DNA of 64,000 nt from Blepharisma japonicum (taxonomy: Eukaryota > Ciliophora > Heterotrichea > Heterotrichida > Blepharismidae), in the NCBI GenBank assembly GCA_949751835.1, contig CATKHK010000129.1:30782-94781 (forward strand), read 5' to 3'. The notes beneath the pieces are model-generated. The model was given only the letters and a program-made list of their open reading frames with translations. It was not told where the DNA came from and did no database searches. This document shows, one piece after another, positions 48,296 through 59,600 of the stretch. A program made the translations under genes and the position numbers. Positions within the stretch are counted from its first letter, which is position 1. Each line of letters begins with the position of its first letter.

Positions 48296-49440
48296 TGTCA
48301 TTAAATCATTAAAGTAGAGCTAACTTATAATTAAAAAGTCTATATGGTTTGCAGTTAATGATTATGTGCTAAATTGCACGCTGAAGTTTATTGGAAATCA
48401 ATTAATATTCGTTGTTTTAGTTATTCAGTCTATTAAATGCAATGAATTAAAGAAAAGACTAAAATATTACTAAAGACAAATAAAGAATTCACAAAAAATC
48501 TATCAAAAATATCTGAATTATTTTGAAATTTATTACTCTTGAACTGGAAAGAAAGGGTGATATTAAAGCAAAAAAAATAAATTCACATTAATTTTCTGTT
48601 GCTTATATTAATAAAAATGGCTAAAATGCAATCCTATGTTGTGATTTCAATATTTTATAAAGTGCTTTTTCTACAAATGCATTAAAAGCAGATTATAGAT
48701 TCAAAGATTTATCATATTATTTCAGAGGGGCATATAGATAAGAAAAAATAAAAAAAATAACGCAGATATGGCAAATTATTTATTGATAATAATTCTTTAA
48801 AAGAAATTATAAAAATTTTTTTATTTTTATAAATCAAATTCTAATTCAAAATGCATTCGTCATTTGATACATCTTTGGAACTTTGATAGCAATATATATC
48901 CATAATTATTATTAAGATTTTATATAAAAGTGATAAAAGACTTTATGTCGAACGTAAAAGTTATCAGAAATAATTCATCAATTGAAAAAATTTGCTTTGA
49001 ATAAACAGAATTTTATATATAATAAAAAAACCTAAATTCTCTAATTTTCAAGATTTATTTAAATAACGTCATCATATAGATTTGTATATTTGCCTAATAG
49101 TCTAAATAGATATAACTAATTTCTTAAGGTATATCGTAAAAATTAATAGAATTTTGCATTAGAAAAGCAATTTAAAAAGAAATTAAAGAGAAAATGATAA
49201 AATATATCTAGCATTACATTTTTGAAATATCACTTAGCATTGTTTATGACTCAATTTTGATTAGAAGGCACCTAGATTTTTAAAGCAATTTGCAAAACTA
49301 CCAAACGTTATAAGAATATTTCCCAACCAAATTAAAATTATTTTATCCTAAAGCAATAGATCAAATAAAAAATTATCTTTTACCATTTCGTAGAAAACAG
49401 GGAGCTTTAATAATCTCAATAAGGATTAATAAAAATTAAT
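48296..49440. other. Intergenic, nothing recognised
   Basis: These 1.1 kb of strongly AT-rich DNA hold many A-runs and no open frame of note. Confidence 0.6.
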
Positions 49441-50289
49441 ATGATAATCCCAGAGATGATGCAGTATGACAGCTTTTTCTTTGATTTAGACGGAGTCGTA
49501 TGAGAAGCTGAATCTGCATTACCAGGGGCAGTGGATTTTATAAACCGTCTTCATGCTTTAGGTAAAAAGGTCTACTACATCTCCAACAATGCGAGCAGAA
49601 AACGAAAAGACTTTATTAAAGCACTAAACGCAATAGGCATCCAAGCTGAGCTTGACACTATTTTATGTGCAGCTTATTCTTGCTCTCTTTATCTTCATCA
49701 AAATTATCCTTTAAATACAAAGGTTTTTGTGATCGGCCGTGAAGGATTAATTGAAGAAATAAAAGAAGCTGGATACGAAGTAATTGATGGGAATTCTTAT
49801 AAAAATACAATTTTTGGAACACATAGAGACTTTTTAGAGCTAGAAGTAGACCCAGACGTAAAAGCAGTCATAGCTGGGTTTACTTTTGATTTTAATTATA
49901 CAATGCTGAGTTATGGCTCGAAATGTATACAAAGTGGAGCAAAATTAGCAACTGGGAATTATGATCATTATGATAGGTTTGGAAAATACAATGCGCCTTC
50001 ATGTGGATGCATAGTTGATGCTTTGAGATGTGCTTCAGGGGTACAAGAATTTGAAAATTTAGGGAAACCTAATACTTATCTCTTAGAAATGATATGCAGA
50101 AGAGATAGGCTGGATACTGGGAAAATCGTTGTTTTCGGGGATAAAATGGTTACTGATATAAAATTGGCCAAAAATTTTAACGCAGCAAGTGTGCTTATGA
50201 TGACAGGAGCAGAAACAAGAGAAAGCTATAAAAAATACGATTTTGAGCCAGATTATGTTTATGATTCAATGGAAGAATTATTAATTTAG
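49441..50289 (+). CDS. HAD-family phosphatase, PGP/chronophin-like
   Basis: This 282-aa protein starts at ATG 49441. Motif I is DLDGVVW with nucleophile Asp15 and Asp17; its Trp21 is the TGA at 49501-49503, a position usually Trp or Tyr in this family, which strongly supports the code change. Motif II is YISNNASRKR, the motif III Lys lies in ENLGKPNTYLLE and motif IV is VVFGDKMVTDI. A C2-type cap (VIAGFTFDFNYTML, ATGNYDHYDRF) sits between motifs II and III as in p-nitrophenylphosphatase/phosphoglycolate phosphatase and pyridoxal phosphatase. It probably dephosphorylates small metabolites in the cytosol; the exact substrate is uncertain. Confidence 0.9.
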
Positions 50290-50302
50290 TCCATTTAGTC
50301 TA

Positions 50303-51047
50303 TTAAATTTGATATTTATTAATTGCAATACTTTCTTCACTATCTATATCTTTTTCTAGCAGCTCTATTGAGATGGTTTCTGTAGCTATAACCACTTTTT
50401 CTTCATTTTTCAAAAAGCTGTCTGTAATCCAAAACATTAAAGAGTTCATCACTACAGGTATTATTATCATTACCATTATCAGCTCAAAATTCGGAAACCT
50501 CTCTATAGGCTTCAACAATAAATCCCCTATAAACCGTAATGGACTTTTAAACACAACCATAATCCCAATTAAGCAGAATTTGGTAAAAAGGATTATTCCT
50601 AGTCATAGTCACATTTGATAAGCCCACAAGCCTCAGCTTGGAGGTTCTCCATAAAATCCTGACTTAAACCTTAACGTTTCGCTCCCATTTAGACATCTTT
50701 CAAGACTATTTAACAAAATATACGCTATAGCCATCCCCAAAAATATATCTACAACAAAAGTCAAAAAATACCATGTACATTGACCCGATCCAGGCTCTTT
50801 TCCTTCAATATAATATGATATCAGTAAATTCAAAATATGTAATAATCCTGCACTAAATCCTTGCTTTGAAGTATCCATGAACCAGATTTTTCAAGTTCTT
50901 CTGTTCTGATCTGTATATCTTTTAACTGAATTATAAAGTACCAATAAGCGAAGAAAATGATGCAGCTCCGAGGAGTCCTTGAACAAGTCAGCCGAGTTTA
51001 CCAAAGAGCTGGCATTGTTGTGGATTTTGAGATATTAGGATTTCCAT
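50303..51047 (-). CDS. STIMATE/TMEM110-like membrane protein
   Basis: This 242-aa protein starts at ATG 51045-51047, has a 16-nt intron at 50926-50941 and ends at 50303. After splicing, helix 1 (LVQGLLGAASFSSLI) joins VKRYTDQNRRTWKIWFMDTS, followed by SKQGFSAGLLHILNLLISYY, then CTWYFLTFVVDIFLGMAIAY and FYGEPPSW. These are the landmarks of STIMATE (TMEM110), an endoplasmic reticulum protein that promotes STIM activation at ER-plasma membrane junctions in animals, and of its yeast relatives. Several TGA Trp codons occur. The C-terminus is acidic. The gene ends 13 bases from the convergent HAD gene stop. A role in ER membrane contacts is inferred by family only. Confidence 0.85.
50926..50941 (-). 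other. 16-nt intron in the STIMATE-like gene
   Basis: On the minus strand the segment is GTACTTTATAATTCAG. Unspliced, the frame from the ATG hits a TAA inside it. Removal fuses ATT G with TT AAA AGA and gives exactly the conserved KR...W..W..DTSKQ block of the family. Confidence 0.9.
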
Positions 51048-51119
51048 TTTAAAAGGCTATTGAATTATAGATCTGGTTTATTATTTTTGGAATAATTTAC
51101 CTTTTAAATATTGATTTAT

Positions 51120-52172
51120 CTATTGGTTTTTCTTATGTTTCCAAGAAGTGACTTCAGTGCCTCTTCCTCTGGCTCCTTTTTCGTCAGTCAAAATGACGCC
51201 TTTTTTCTTTAGAATTTCTCTGATCCTATCTGCTTCTTGGAAGTTGCATTGTCGTCTGGCTTCGTTTCTAATATCAATTAATTCTTCAATATCAATTTCT
51301 GAAGAATCCAATTCTTCAATTTCTCTGATTTTTTCAACAGGAATATTCAAAGTTCTTCCTGACACATTTTCGATTTTTTTTGCTTTCAGCTGAGGGTCTG
51401 GCTTCCCTTTTTCTAAGCAATAATCTCTATACTCGGCATAAACCTGGTTAATTAATTTTTCAACTTCGACTAAAGCAATTTCATATTTATCTTCGAATTT
51501 AGAGCTGACACACATGTGTAAGGTCTCATCACTTTCTTCTTTATCTGGGCCTTCTTTAAAGCCTGATCCTCTTCCTCTGAGCCTTAATTTAATTATATCA
51601 TGTGCTTGGCCTTGTACGCCTTTGCAGCACCTTTCAACGATTTTTTTCATATTAGAACCTCTTGGGCCAATTAGTCTTCTGGCGACTTGAAATTCTTTGT
51701 CATTGTCAATTTGGATGTCAAATCGACAAGTATATTTTATGGGTTGTGGGATTTCTGGAGTATTTATTGATAAATCTTGAAGAGGGATGCGAGAAGTCTC
51801 TTCTTGATTATGATATCAATTCACTTGTAGAACCAAATTAAACCCTGGTAGTTGGCGCCCATTTAGCACTTTTTGTGCGAAATAAGCAGAGACGATGTCC
51901 TTATAAAGGATCAACGCAATGTTATCAAAGACCCTCAAGCTTTGAATTTCTCCAAATTCCTCGAATACGTTGGTCACATCATTTTGCTCCATAGAAAACC
52001 GTTTGCCTTGATTTTCTGCAATTTCTAGCTTGAGACATGGAGTATGGGATGGAATTCCTTGGGCAGCCAAAGACTCGAGGACTTTGTCTCGGACATCTGG
52101 CTGCTGCAGCATTGAGCTGATTTTAGATCGTTTCAGTGTAGGGGACTCACAATCTCCCGCGTTGCTTTGCAT
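51120..52172 (-). CDS. RRM-KH RNA-binding protein with CysRS-like C-terminal tail
   Basis: This 350-aa protein runs from ATG 52170-52172 to TAG 51120-51122. The TGA at 51816-51818 is Trp and joins two frames. The order is an RRM-like domain (VFEEFGEIQSLRVFDNIALI), a KH domain (FQVARRLIGPRGSNMKKIVE, LRLRGRGSGFKEGP, LHMCVSSKFEDKY), then a tail absent from the paralogue at 3617-4501. The tail reads ARRQCNFQEADRIREILKKK followed by GVILTDEKGARGRGTEVTSW. That pattern (R..AR....F..AD.IR..L...GV.L.D) resembles the C-terminal helix of cysteinyl-tRNA synthetases. The full protein is about 56 aa longer than its paralogue. Confidence 0.87.
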
Positions 52173-52352
52173 TTTAAATTATGAAATGAAGTTTTCAGTG
52201 AATAGAAATGGATAAACAGTTTTAATCTAAAATTAAACAAGAAAAAGAATATAAGGAATTTTATTTTAAAAAAGAATATAAGAATTAATGTAGTTAAGAA
52301 TTCTAAATTTAGACTAAATAAAGATTTCATCTTTTAATGATATTTATTAAGT

Positions 52353-53873
52353 ATGCTAAGAAGATCTTTAAGATTGTTTTCAAGAAATTGATTTTCAGCA
52401 ACACCTGAAGAAATATTACCATCTGTGACCACTTTTTTTGCCATGAATCCTCCTCCAAAGAATACTCTAATTGTCACAGGTCCTCAGGGTACAGGAAAAT
52501 CGATGGCACTTCGAATGTCTTTTGCAGCTGGGTGCAAATCAAAAGAACCTGATATGCTACTAGACGTAACCTTCACTGATGCAGTTCATGAATCTCCAAA
52601 AGAAGCTAAGAAGCGTGATCCTAATGAAGATAATACTGTTGACCCTTTAAACTTCATCGATTGTTTCAATCAAGCAGTTGTCCGAGTACTAGAATACTTA
52701 GAAAAGAAAAAATTACTCCCAGACTCAGCAAAACAAGAGTTATTTTCATTGTTTCACAATTATGCCAAAAAACTATGTGCTCTATCTGAAGAAGTTGATA
52801 AAGAAACTGCAGAAAGGAATGACGGAGCAAATCTAATAGATCTCAGAAATGAAGAAAAACAAATAGGGATAGAAATCATTAATAGCAAGCTTACTTCTTA
52901 TAGGAATGTTATTAAACTTACTGACGTAGAATATTCAGGGTTTCAGCATGTAATTGATAATGTAAGTGTTGCGGACGCTTTTGATATCACTGCCACATCA
53001 ATTCTTGCGTTTAGAGCAGAACATCTGTTTGGGGAACTCAGCTCAGCATTTTTGGTTGTTGTGCTTAATACAATAGGGAAAGCTTGCTATGAAGCGAGTA
53101 TACAAGCCCCAGTTTTGAATATTTCTCAGTGTCAAATGCTATTCATTACAGAAAAAACAATTAAATTCTTTGAGTTTCTTTTAAATGAATTAGTTAACAC
53201 AAAAACCCATTTTTACTCAGTAATAGAAGGTCAAGGTCTCTACTTAGGCCCTTTAGATATTATTGAGCATTACAATGATCTTTTTGAATGAATCAATATA
53301 AAAGAAGACAGTGAGGAATGATTCAAAAGCTATGTGACTCACCAAGTCCCAACTATTACTGAAGGTGAGCTCCATGACTTGTGGCATTTTACCTATGGAA
53401 ACATAGCACTGACTGAAACATCGTGTAGAATTTTAAAAACTAAAAAAATGTCTGTTACAAAGCTTATATGGTGAATGACTAATAGTGCTATCAACGATTT
53501 AAATAAAACATTTAAGATGTTTGAGACAGATATAGAGGCCACTGAAGAAATAGGGATAATGGAGAAAGTCATGAGTATTGATGTCCCAAGGACTAGAGCA
53601 GCAGCTTATTTCTTATATAAACTTTGTGAAGAACCTAATTATGAGCTTGACGTGACGATAAAAGATATGGTAGAAAATCTTGTTATTGGAAGGCTATGTG
53701 TGCTGAAAGTGCTGTATTTTAACAGTCATACTATGAAAATAGGGTTTGATAAAAAGGTTTTTCCAAATATTCTACCTAAATGCGATATATGGAAGTATAA
53801 TGAAACCTGGGCTGAAAGAGCGAAAAATAAGATAGCTTATAATAAGATGGCTCAAGAGCAGTTAGGTTATTAG
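52353..53873 (+). CDS. P-loop (STAND/AAA-like) ATPase, probably mitochondrial
   Basis: This 506-aa protein starts at ATG 52353, chosen because the following residues form a basic, amphipathic presequence (MLRRSLRLFSRNW, Trp from TGA) typical of mitochondrial import. Walker A is GPQGTGKS at aa 43-50. A helical insertion rich in acidic residues follows, and later HDLWHFTYGNIAL, which resembles the conserved Gly-rich element after the ATPase core of archaeal-type STAND ATPases. I cannot locate an obvious Walker B. Further TGA Trp codons join the frames near 53289, 53319 and 53472. The function is unknown. Confidence 0.75.
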
Positions 53874-54347
53874 GCATTAATTAAAATCAAAGATTGATAG
53901 GAATTAATGATTATATATTTTTGTATAAAAACGTGAGTTATTTATAGATAAGTTTGTATAAAAATACGAATTACAAAAGAAAAATTATTAATTTTATTGA
54001 TTAAAAGCTAATAATACCCTCTCCTGGAAGAAGTTAAATTCCTTAAGCTTATATTATCAAGGAATATTGCTAGAAAACATGTATATTCCTGCAAGATTGG
54101 TGTTAATTGTAAATTTATTAATAAGTTTATATGATCCTCATTTCTTTCAATAACTAATCTAGTTCATCTTCAAGCATTTATAGATAGCTACTCAATAGAC
54201 AATCATTATTTGATTTTAGTCAGCTTCTGAATATGAGTATAGAAACTAGAAGCCAGGGAAATTATTGTTTATAAATATATTGTGGAGTTATCCTAATAAA
54301 AATTTAATATATTCTGGTAATGGCTGACGTTTTGACTATTAATAAAA
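53874..54347. other. Intergenic, nothing recognised
   Basis: AT-rich DNA between two plus-strand genes. Confidence 0.6.
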
Positions 54348-54891
54348 ATGATACAACAAAGAAGTATGTTTGCTGATGGATTTGTAGAGCGGCATGACCT
54401 TGAGCAGTATTTCTGAACAGAAAAAACTGTATCTAATTTAATCCATGCCATTGAGTCTTATACAAATTTATTATGCCTCGCCAACACCAAGTCTAGCCCA
54501 TGCATTGCATGAAGAAGGCCGAGAAGAAGCCTTATATGATATAGACACAAGATTTAGCTATTTACCTAAATTCAGATATTATGATTTATTAAACCCTGAA
54601 GATGTTTCAGAGGAGTTTCGAATAGTTGTTTTTGACCCACCTTTTTTTTATATCCCAATGCATAAAGTGTTTGAAGCTGTGTGCAAAGTGGTTAATTACA
54701 ATTTTAAAACAAAAATCATGATAGCCTTCTTAAGAAGAGAGCAAAGTGAGCTTATTAAATATTTTAGAGCATTTAATATCAAACCAACAAATTTCGTTTT
54801 GGAATATGCAACAGTAAGTCCTAATAAATGGAGGAACTATTGTTTGTATTCAAATGTAGATTTACCAGGAATTAAACGCCTAAATAAATAA
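54348..54891 (+). CDS. ZCCHC4-like N6-adenine methyltransferase, with an unexplained frame change
   Basis: The catalytic part is clear: IDTRFSYLPKFRYYDLLNP then VVFDPPFF, where DPPF is the catalytic motif of the ZCCHC4 family that methylates adenine in large-subunit rRNA. EEF1A lysine methyltransferases have a related DPP motif, so the substrate is inferred. The start at ATG 54348 gives MIQQRSMFADGFVERHDLEQ, then YFWTEKTVSNLIHAIESYTN and LLCLA, matching the expected fold start. The continuation TPSLAHALHEEG lies in the next frame. A +1 shift near 54480-54484 (GCCAACACC) is needed, and no 15-16 nt intron fits. The N-terminal zinc fingers of animal ZCCHC4 are absent. It may be a pseudogene, a sequence error or a frameshift site. 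Confidence 0.7.
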
Positions 54892-55194
54892 ATTTGTAGC
54901 TAACTCTTAAAATATCATGTTTTCATCAAATAAATCGATCACATCATCTTTTCAAATTTTATAATTAAAATAATTGCACTAGCAGATACAAGTTTTTCAT
55001 GCATTAAAATTACAAAAATATCATAAATGGATCATAAAATAGATTGATCTAAAATTTACATTTTTCCTTTAACTTCAGCCCCTAGGCTCAATGAAAATTA
55101 TTTCTGGCCTATTTTGAAGCTCCTTAGCAAATTCTAAAATTTCAAATGTCTGTATTATTTCTATTCAAATTCTGATTTTACAATATAAATCAAA
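54892..55194. other. Intergenic, nothing recognised
   Basis: AT-rich spacer upstream of the Rab-like gene. No element recognised. Confidence 0.6.
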
Positions 55195-55749
55195 ATGATG
55201 GAGCAAATGTAATTTAGAAATAGCGATTATTTATTCAAAGTTATCATGCTAGGCAATGCAGGAGCAGGCAAAACAAGCCTTATGATCCGTTTCAGTGAAA
55301 ATCAATTTATTGGAGATTCAAGCACAATTTCGTTTGACTTCGTAAATATTACATAGAAATTCAAGAAGATAAGTCTAAATGGAAAAACAGTGAAACTTCA
55401 GGTTTGGGATACAGCTGGACAAGAAAGATTTAGAACAATGAGCGGGGCTTATTATAGAGGAGCCGAAGGCTGCATTGTGGTTTTTGATATAACTGACCGA
55501 AACTCGTTTAATGCTGTTTCCAATTGGATAAGAGAGATCAACACAAATGGAGCAGGAAATAGCATAGTTGTTATAGTCGGATCAAAAGCAGATTTAAGGG
55601 AATCAAGACAAGTTTCTTATGATGAAGCTAAAGATTTTACAGATCAAAATCATATGAGCTATATTGAAGTTTCATCATTAGATGGTCATAATGTTGAAGA
55701 AGCTTTTGCTTTGATAGCCAATAAAATGATTTTTAAGCAAACTAATTAA
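55195..55749 (+). CDS. Rab-like small GTPase with two 15-nt introns and no prenylation cysteines
   Basis: After removing 15-nt introns at 55209-55223 and 55342-55356, the gene encodes 174 aa. The P-loop is GNAGAGKTS (aa 15-23), switch I is SSTISFDFKF with Thr39, and switch II is WDTAGQERFRTMSGAYYRGA, typical of Rab proteins related to Rab1/Rab8. The guanine-specificity motif is SKAD where almost all Rabs have NKxD, and the last motif is EVSSLDG rather than ETSAK. The C-terminus stops at KQTN right after the G domain, without the hypervariable tail and CC/CxC prenylation motif. It may act unprenylated or with altered nucleotide specificity. Confidence 0.9.
55209..55223 (+). other. 15-nt intron 1 of the Rab-like gene
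   Basis: The sequence GTAATTTAGAAATAG interrupts codon 5 (AT|C). Unspliced, it carries in-frame stops. Splicing links MMEQ to IDYLFKVIMLG, the canonical Rab beta 1 strand. Confidence 0.93.
55342..55356 (+). other. 15-nt intron 2 of the Rab-like gene
   Basis: The sequence GTAAATATTACATAG lies exactly between codons 44 and 45 and ends in a TAG that would stop translation. Splicing gives the continuous switch I region SFDFKFKKISLNG. Confidence 0.93.
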
Positions 55750-55825
55750 CCATAATCTTAAATTAGGCATAAGATAAGTTCTTTCTCAAATATTTCATTA
55801 TAAGCTCTCATCAGTTAAATAAAAG

Positions 55826-56556
55826 TTATCCATATTGTCAGAATTTATAGTTTAAATAATTACTTAGATTAATTCCACCTTCTAAGAAGTTATCAAATTT
55901 CAGCATCATCTTCTTCTTGATTTCCAATTCAATAGAGCTTTTCTTAGAGAAATAAATTGAGCATAATCCTTGGCTTCGAATTTTTATGTTGTCATAGAAA
56001 TCTAGTATATGTCCAAAGCTTAACTTATTCAATACAATTATTTTCCCTGAGATATGACTAGAAAATTTATTCTCTTTCTCAACATCGGGATTAAATTTAT
56101 TGTAAGTAAAAGAACTTCATCAGAATTATTTATTTTCGAGCTGATATGAATAAAATCATATGATCTAATATTTTCCCATCGAGCTAATTTATCGTATTAA
56201 GTAATAGATCTTCTTCATCTTCAAAGATTTCTTGATATTCATTTTCTTATCTATTATTTGATTCAACTCCATGGGCCAACAAACAAATTTTGTTCGCTCA
56301 AACATTTCTTACTATAGCAGTCTTCATTATTGGAACAAGGTTCATAATTTCCTAAAAAATAATTTTCTGGATAATATATATATGAAGAGCTATTTCTAGC
56401 TATACAAATAGTGTCTGCAATATTGATATCATCAAATTGTTCTAAATTTGAGCATATGTTTGACTTTGGGCATATTTTTACAGTTACGTTATTCCGTTTA
56501 CATCTGAGCATTTCCCCCCTTTTATTGTAAGGATTCTCCATAAAAGCGCTTTGCAA
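55826..56556 (-). pseudogene. Decayed Cys-rich gene remnants
   Basis: The 5' part (56254-56556) encodes about 100 residues with Cys-rich segments (KICPKSNICSNLEQF, EPCSNNEDCYSKKC) like secreted disulphide domains, but it has no ATG-led signal peptide. Downstream, open stretches continue in changing frames (EYQEIFEDEEDLLLNTIN, then SYDFIHISSKINNSDE, then LSFGHILDFYDNIKIRS) separated by stops or shifts. I could not connect them by 15-16 nt introns, so I treat the region as a degraded gene. A multi-intron gene remains possible. Confidence 0.4.
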
Positions 56557-56648
56557 AATTGAGATTTCATTGCTGAAATAGGTATAACTCAGAAAAACTT
56601 CTCATTTAAAATTTATAAAAATTAAGGAATAGTCAATTAACTAGAAGC

Positions 56649-59600
56649 TTAAGCTTCTTCTTCCCCACTTCCTTCTCCACTTTCTTCCTCATAATCTTTT
56701 TCTGCTTTCTCTTCTTTCTTATCTCCTTCTAACTTAGTCCATATCTTAATAAACATTTCTTCAATGGTTTCGAATCTTTTTTGATTAATTAAATTTGATC
56801 TTTTTATACTTTTCTTAATAGCTGCCACCTTGGTATTAATATTTTTTTCTACTTCTTCAGATTCTTCACCAGTAAGTACCTGGAAATAAGAACTTTCATT
56901 GAAATTTTTCTTCCAAAACATCAATGTTTCTACTTCCATGATCATCCCTAGTAATTCTTTTCTGTCTGCAATTTCTGCGTTTTCTTGAACTCTTCCAAAA
57001 GTGTCGCCCATAATTGAGATCAAGAGATTTAGCATAATAATCATATTGGTCATAGTAGCCAGGAATAAGCATATCCATTGAGCTGAAGTAAAACCAGAGG
57101 AATCAAAATCTCCAAGGTCTAGTCTATATGAGATTTTGATATAATCAATTAATTTCGGGTCATTTTTATCCATAACTAAGAATATAAATGCAAAAGCAAG
57201 GGTTGAGTAGAAGAGGAGGATAAGGAATGATGTGATATCTTTTATCACTTGAGTAATCAGATTAACCATGTATCTCGTATTTTTGAAAATTCTGAAATAG
57301 GTTATACCTCTCGTCCATGAAATAATTACAATACCCAATAAAATATTGTAGCTAAGCTCAGAGTGCTCGTCTTCTGCCCAATTAAGAGATACATAGACTA
57401 TAGTTAATATAGTTCTAATCGCATCAATATAATTCCAGACATCCTCTATATACTCCGAAGGAGAAGTGATTAGCTGAAATAATTCATAAGAAGAAAGTAG
57501 TATGCTGAAAATAAAAATAATTACCAAAGGTAGTGATTGTCCTATAAAGTATAGGAGATAAACTGAAAGCAAAACCATATAGATTGTATATATGATTACT
57601 TGCCAGTACATAGCCCATCTAAGATCTTCCCACTTATGATCTAATATATCTTGTATAAGTTTAGTTGTAAAAATAGCGGAATTAGGACACTCTTCAAGGC
57701 TGTCTAAGAAATCAATGCTTGCTTTAGACCCATTAGTTAGTGGAAGCGGTAAAGATGTTGACATACACGCTACAGGTTTGCCCACTAAATGCTTGCAATC
57801 AAATTTTTTTTGCCCATTCTGAAAGAAATTTGACTCTAATGGATAAATTTCTTTTGAATGATAATAAATCGGGGTTGGAAATGACTCATCAACAAATTTG
57901 ATAAATTTCCCTTTATAAGGGGTATAGATTTGCTTATAAAACTTGGTTAAAGAAGGGTAGCCAAGATTATTAAGTCCAATAATGCAATCTTCTGATATGA
58001 AGTTCAGGGCATTAGGATTTCCTTTTAAAAGTTTTCCAAAAGAGGACACAACTGCACTTATACAGCCTGAAGCCTGCTTTTTAATAGCAAATGACAAAGC
58101 ATTTTCTCCGAAATTAGTATTAAATAGAGAACCTCCAGCTTCAAGTGCTAGTTTCAGCAGATTTGGATGATTTAGGTAAGAATAAAGATGAAGAGTATTG
58201 ATTCTATATGGCATTATAATCCATTGATTGCTTTCTGGATTATGCTGTATCCCTTTATTATTCAAGAGATTCATAACATATTTCATATAAGAAAACTCGC
58301 TGCCAGGTCCAGCAACACTCACAACCTCAGTTGCCAGAGGATTTTTCTTAATAAATAAATTGTCAGTACCGCATTTGACTTCCTCATCTTCTTCATGCTC
58401 ATTTTTTTCTTTATTAGATTTATTCTCATCTTCGCTCCCTTCTTCTTTTTTCTCAATTTCATCTTTGGCTTCCTTATTTATTGTATAAGCTAAGTATTTT
58501 TCATTAGCTGTGAGCTGAAAATAAACTATCTCCTGCTTAATATCATAATAAAATAACTGATTGTATGTAGCAATACTCCAAAAAGTGATTTTGCCTTCAT
58601 TGGTTGCAACAATAAGGCTTTTTTCATCTTTTACTATATGAATTCTATTAATTTTTCCTCCAGCCTTAAATGTGGCTAACAATGTTTCTGCTCTTCAATT
58701 ATAAACGAATATTGAGCCATTTTCACAGCCAATTACTACATTTTCTTCATTTTGAAAAGTATTTAATGATTTTATTAACTGGTCTTTTTCTGCTTTAATA
58801 GGGGAAATCACAAATTCTCCAGTCGAAATACTCCAGAAGAAGACAATTCCATTGCCGTTTCCAGCTGCAATAACATTGGAAGACGGCAAGAAAATTATTT
58901 TTGAAATGCATGTGTCACTTCCTTTGAATTCTTTGATCTTTTTCATCGTTTTCACATCCCATAAGAACACTTTTTGAGCGTTCCCTCCAGTTGCATAATA
59001 TGCTTTATCAGGGCTGACTGAGCGTGCATAAATATAGTCAGAGTCATCATCTACAAGAGGGATTTCAACACCTTCTTTGCTCATGAAGTTGTACTTTACT
59101 ATGTAATCAGTGCCCAGGATCATTATGGTACTCTCATCAATGATATCGTAAAATTCTATATAGCATTTTTTAATTCTAGCTACCTCTTCAATCGTGTTGG
59201 TAGTTAAATCCCACTTCTTGAATGAACTATCGTTGTTAGTTTTAATAAGCAAAGCATTTCCTGAAGGCAAAACCTCAAAGTCACTTACTTTAGTTGATAA
59301 TTCTTTAGTAAATTCTGGAAAATGCAATGTGCAAATTTTCCCATCAAGTCCATTTGTGTATATCAATTTGCCATCATAGGAAAGTCTCACAAGTGTAATA
59401 GTCTTATTATGAACTTGGATTTCCGAGATTTGCTCTTTGTTTTTAATGTCTCAAAACGTAAGCTTTCCTTTATCATCTCCTAATATTAGAGTGTTTTCGT
59501 CGAAGGCTATTGTAGGTGAGTAAATGTTTTCTTTCATTTTGAAAACTCTTACCATAACCAAAGGACTCACGCTGACTATAGTTACAGTTCTTAAAGAAGC

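Noticed and set aside
54407-54420. GTATTTCTGAACAG as an intron in the methyltransferase gene
   Set aside because: It is 14 nt, does not produce the needed frame and would remove a conserved QYFW segment.
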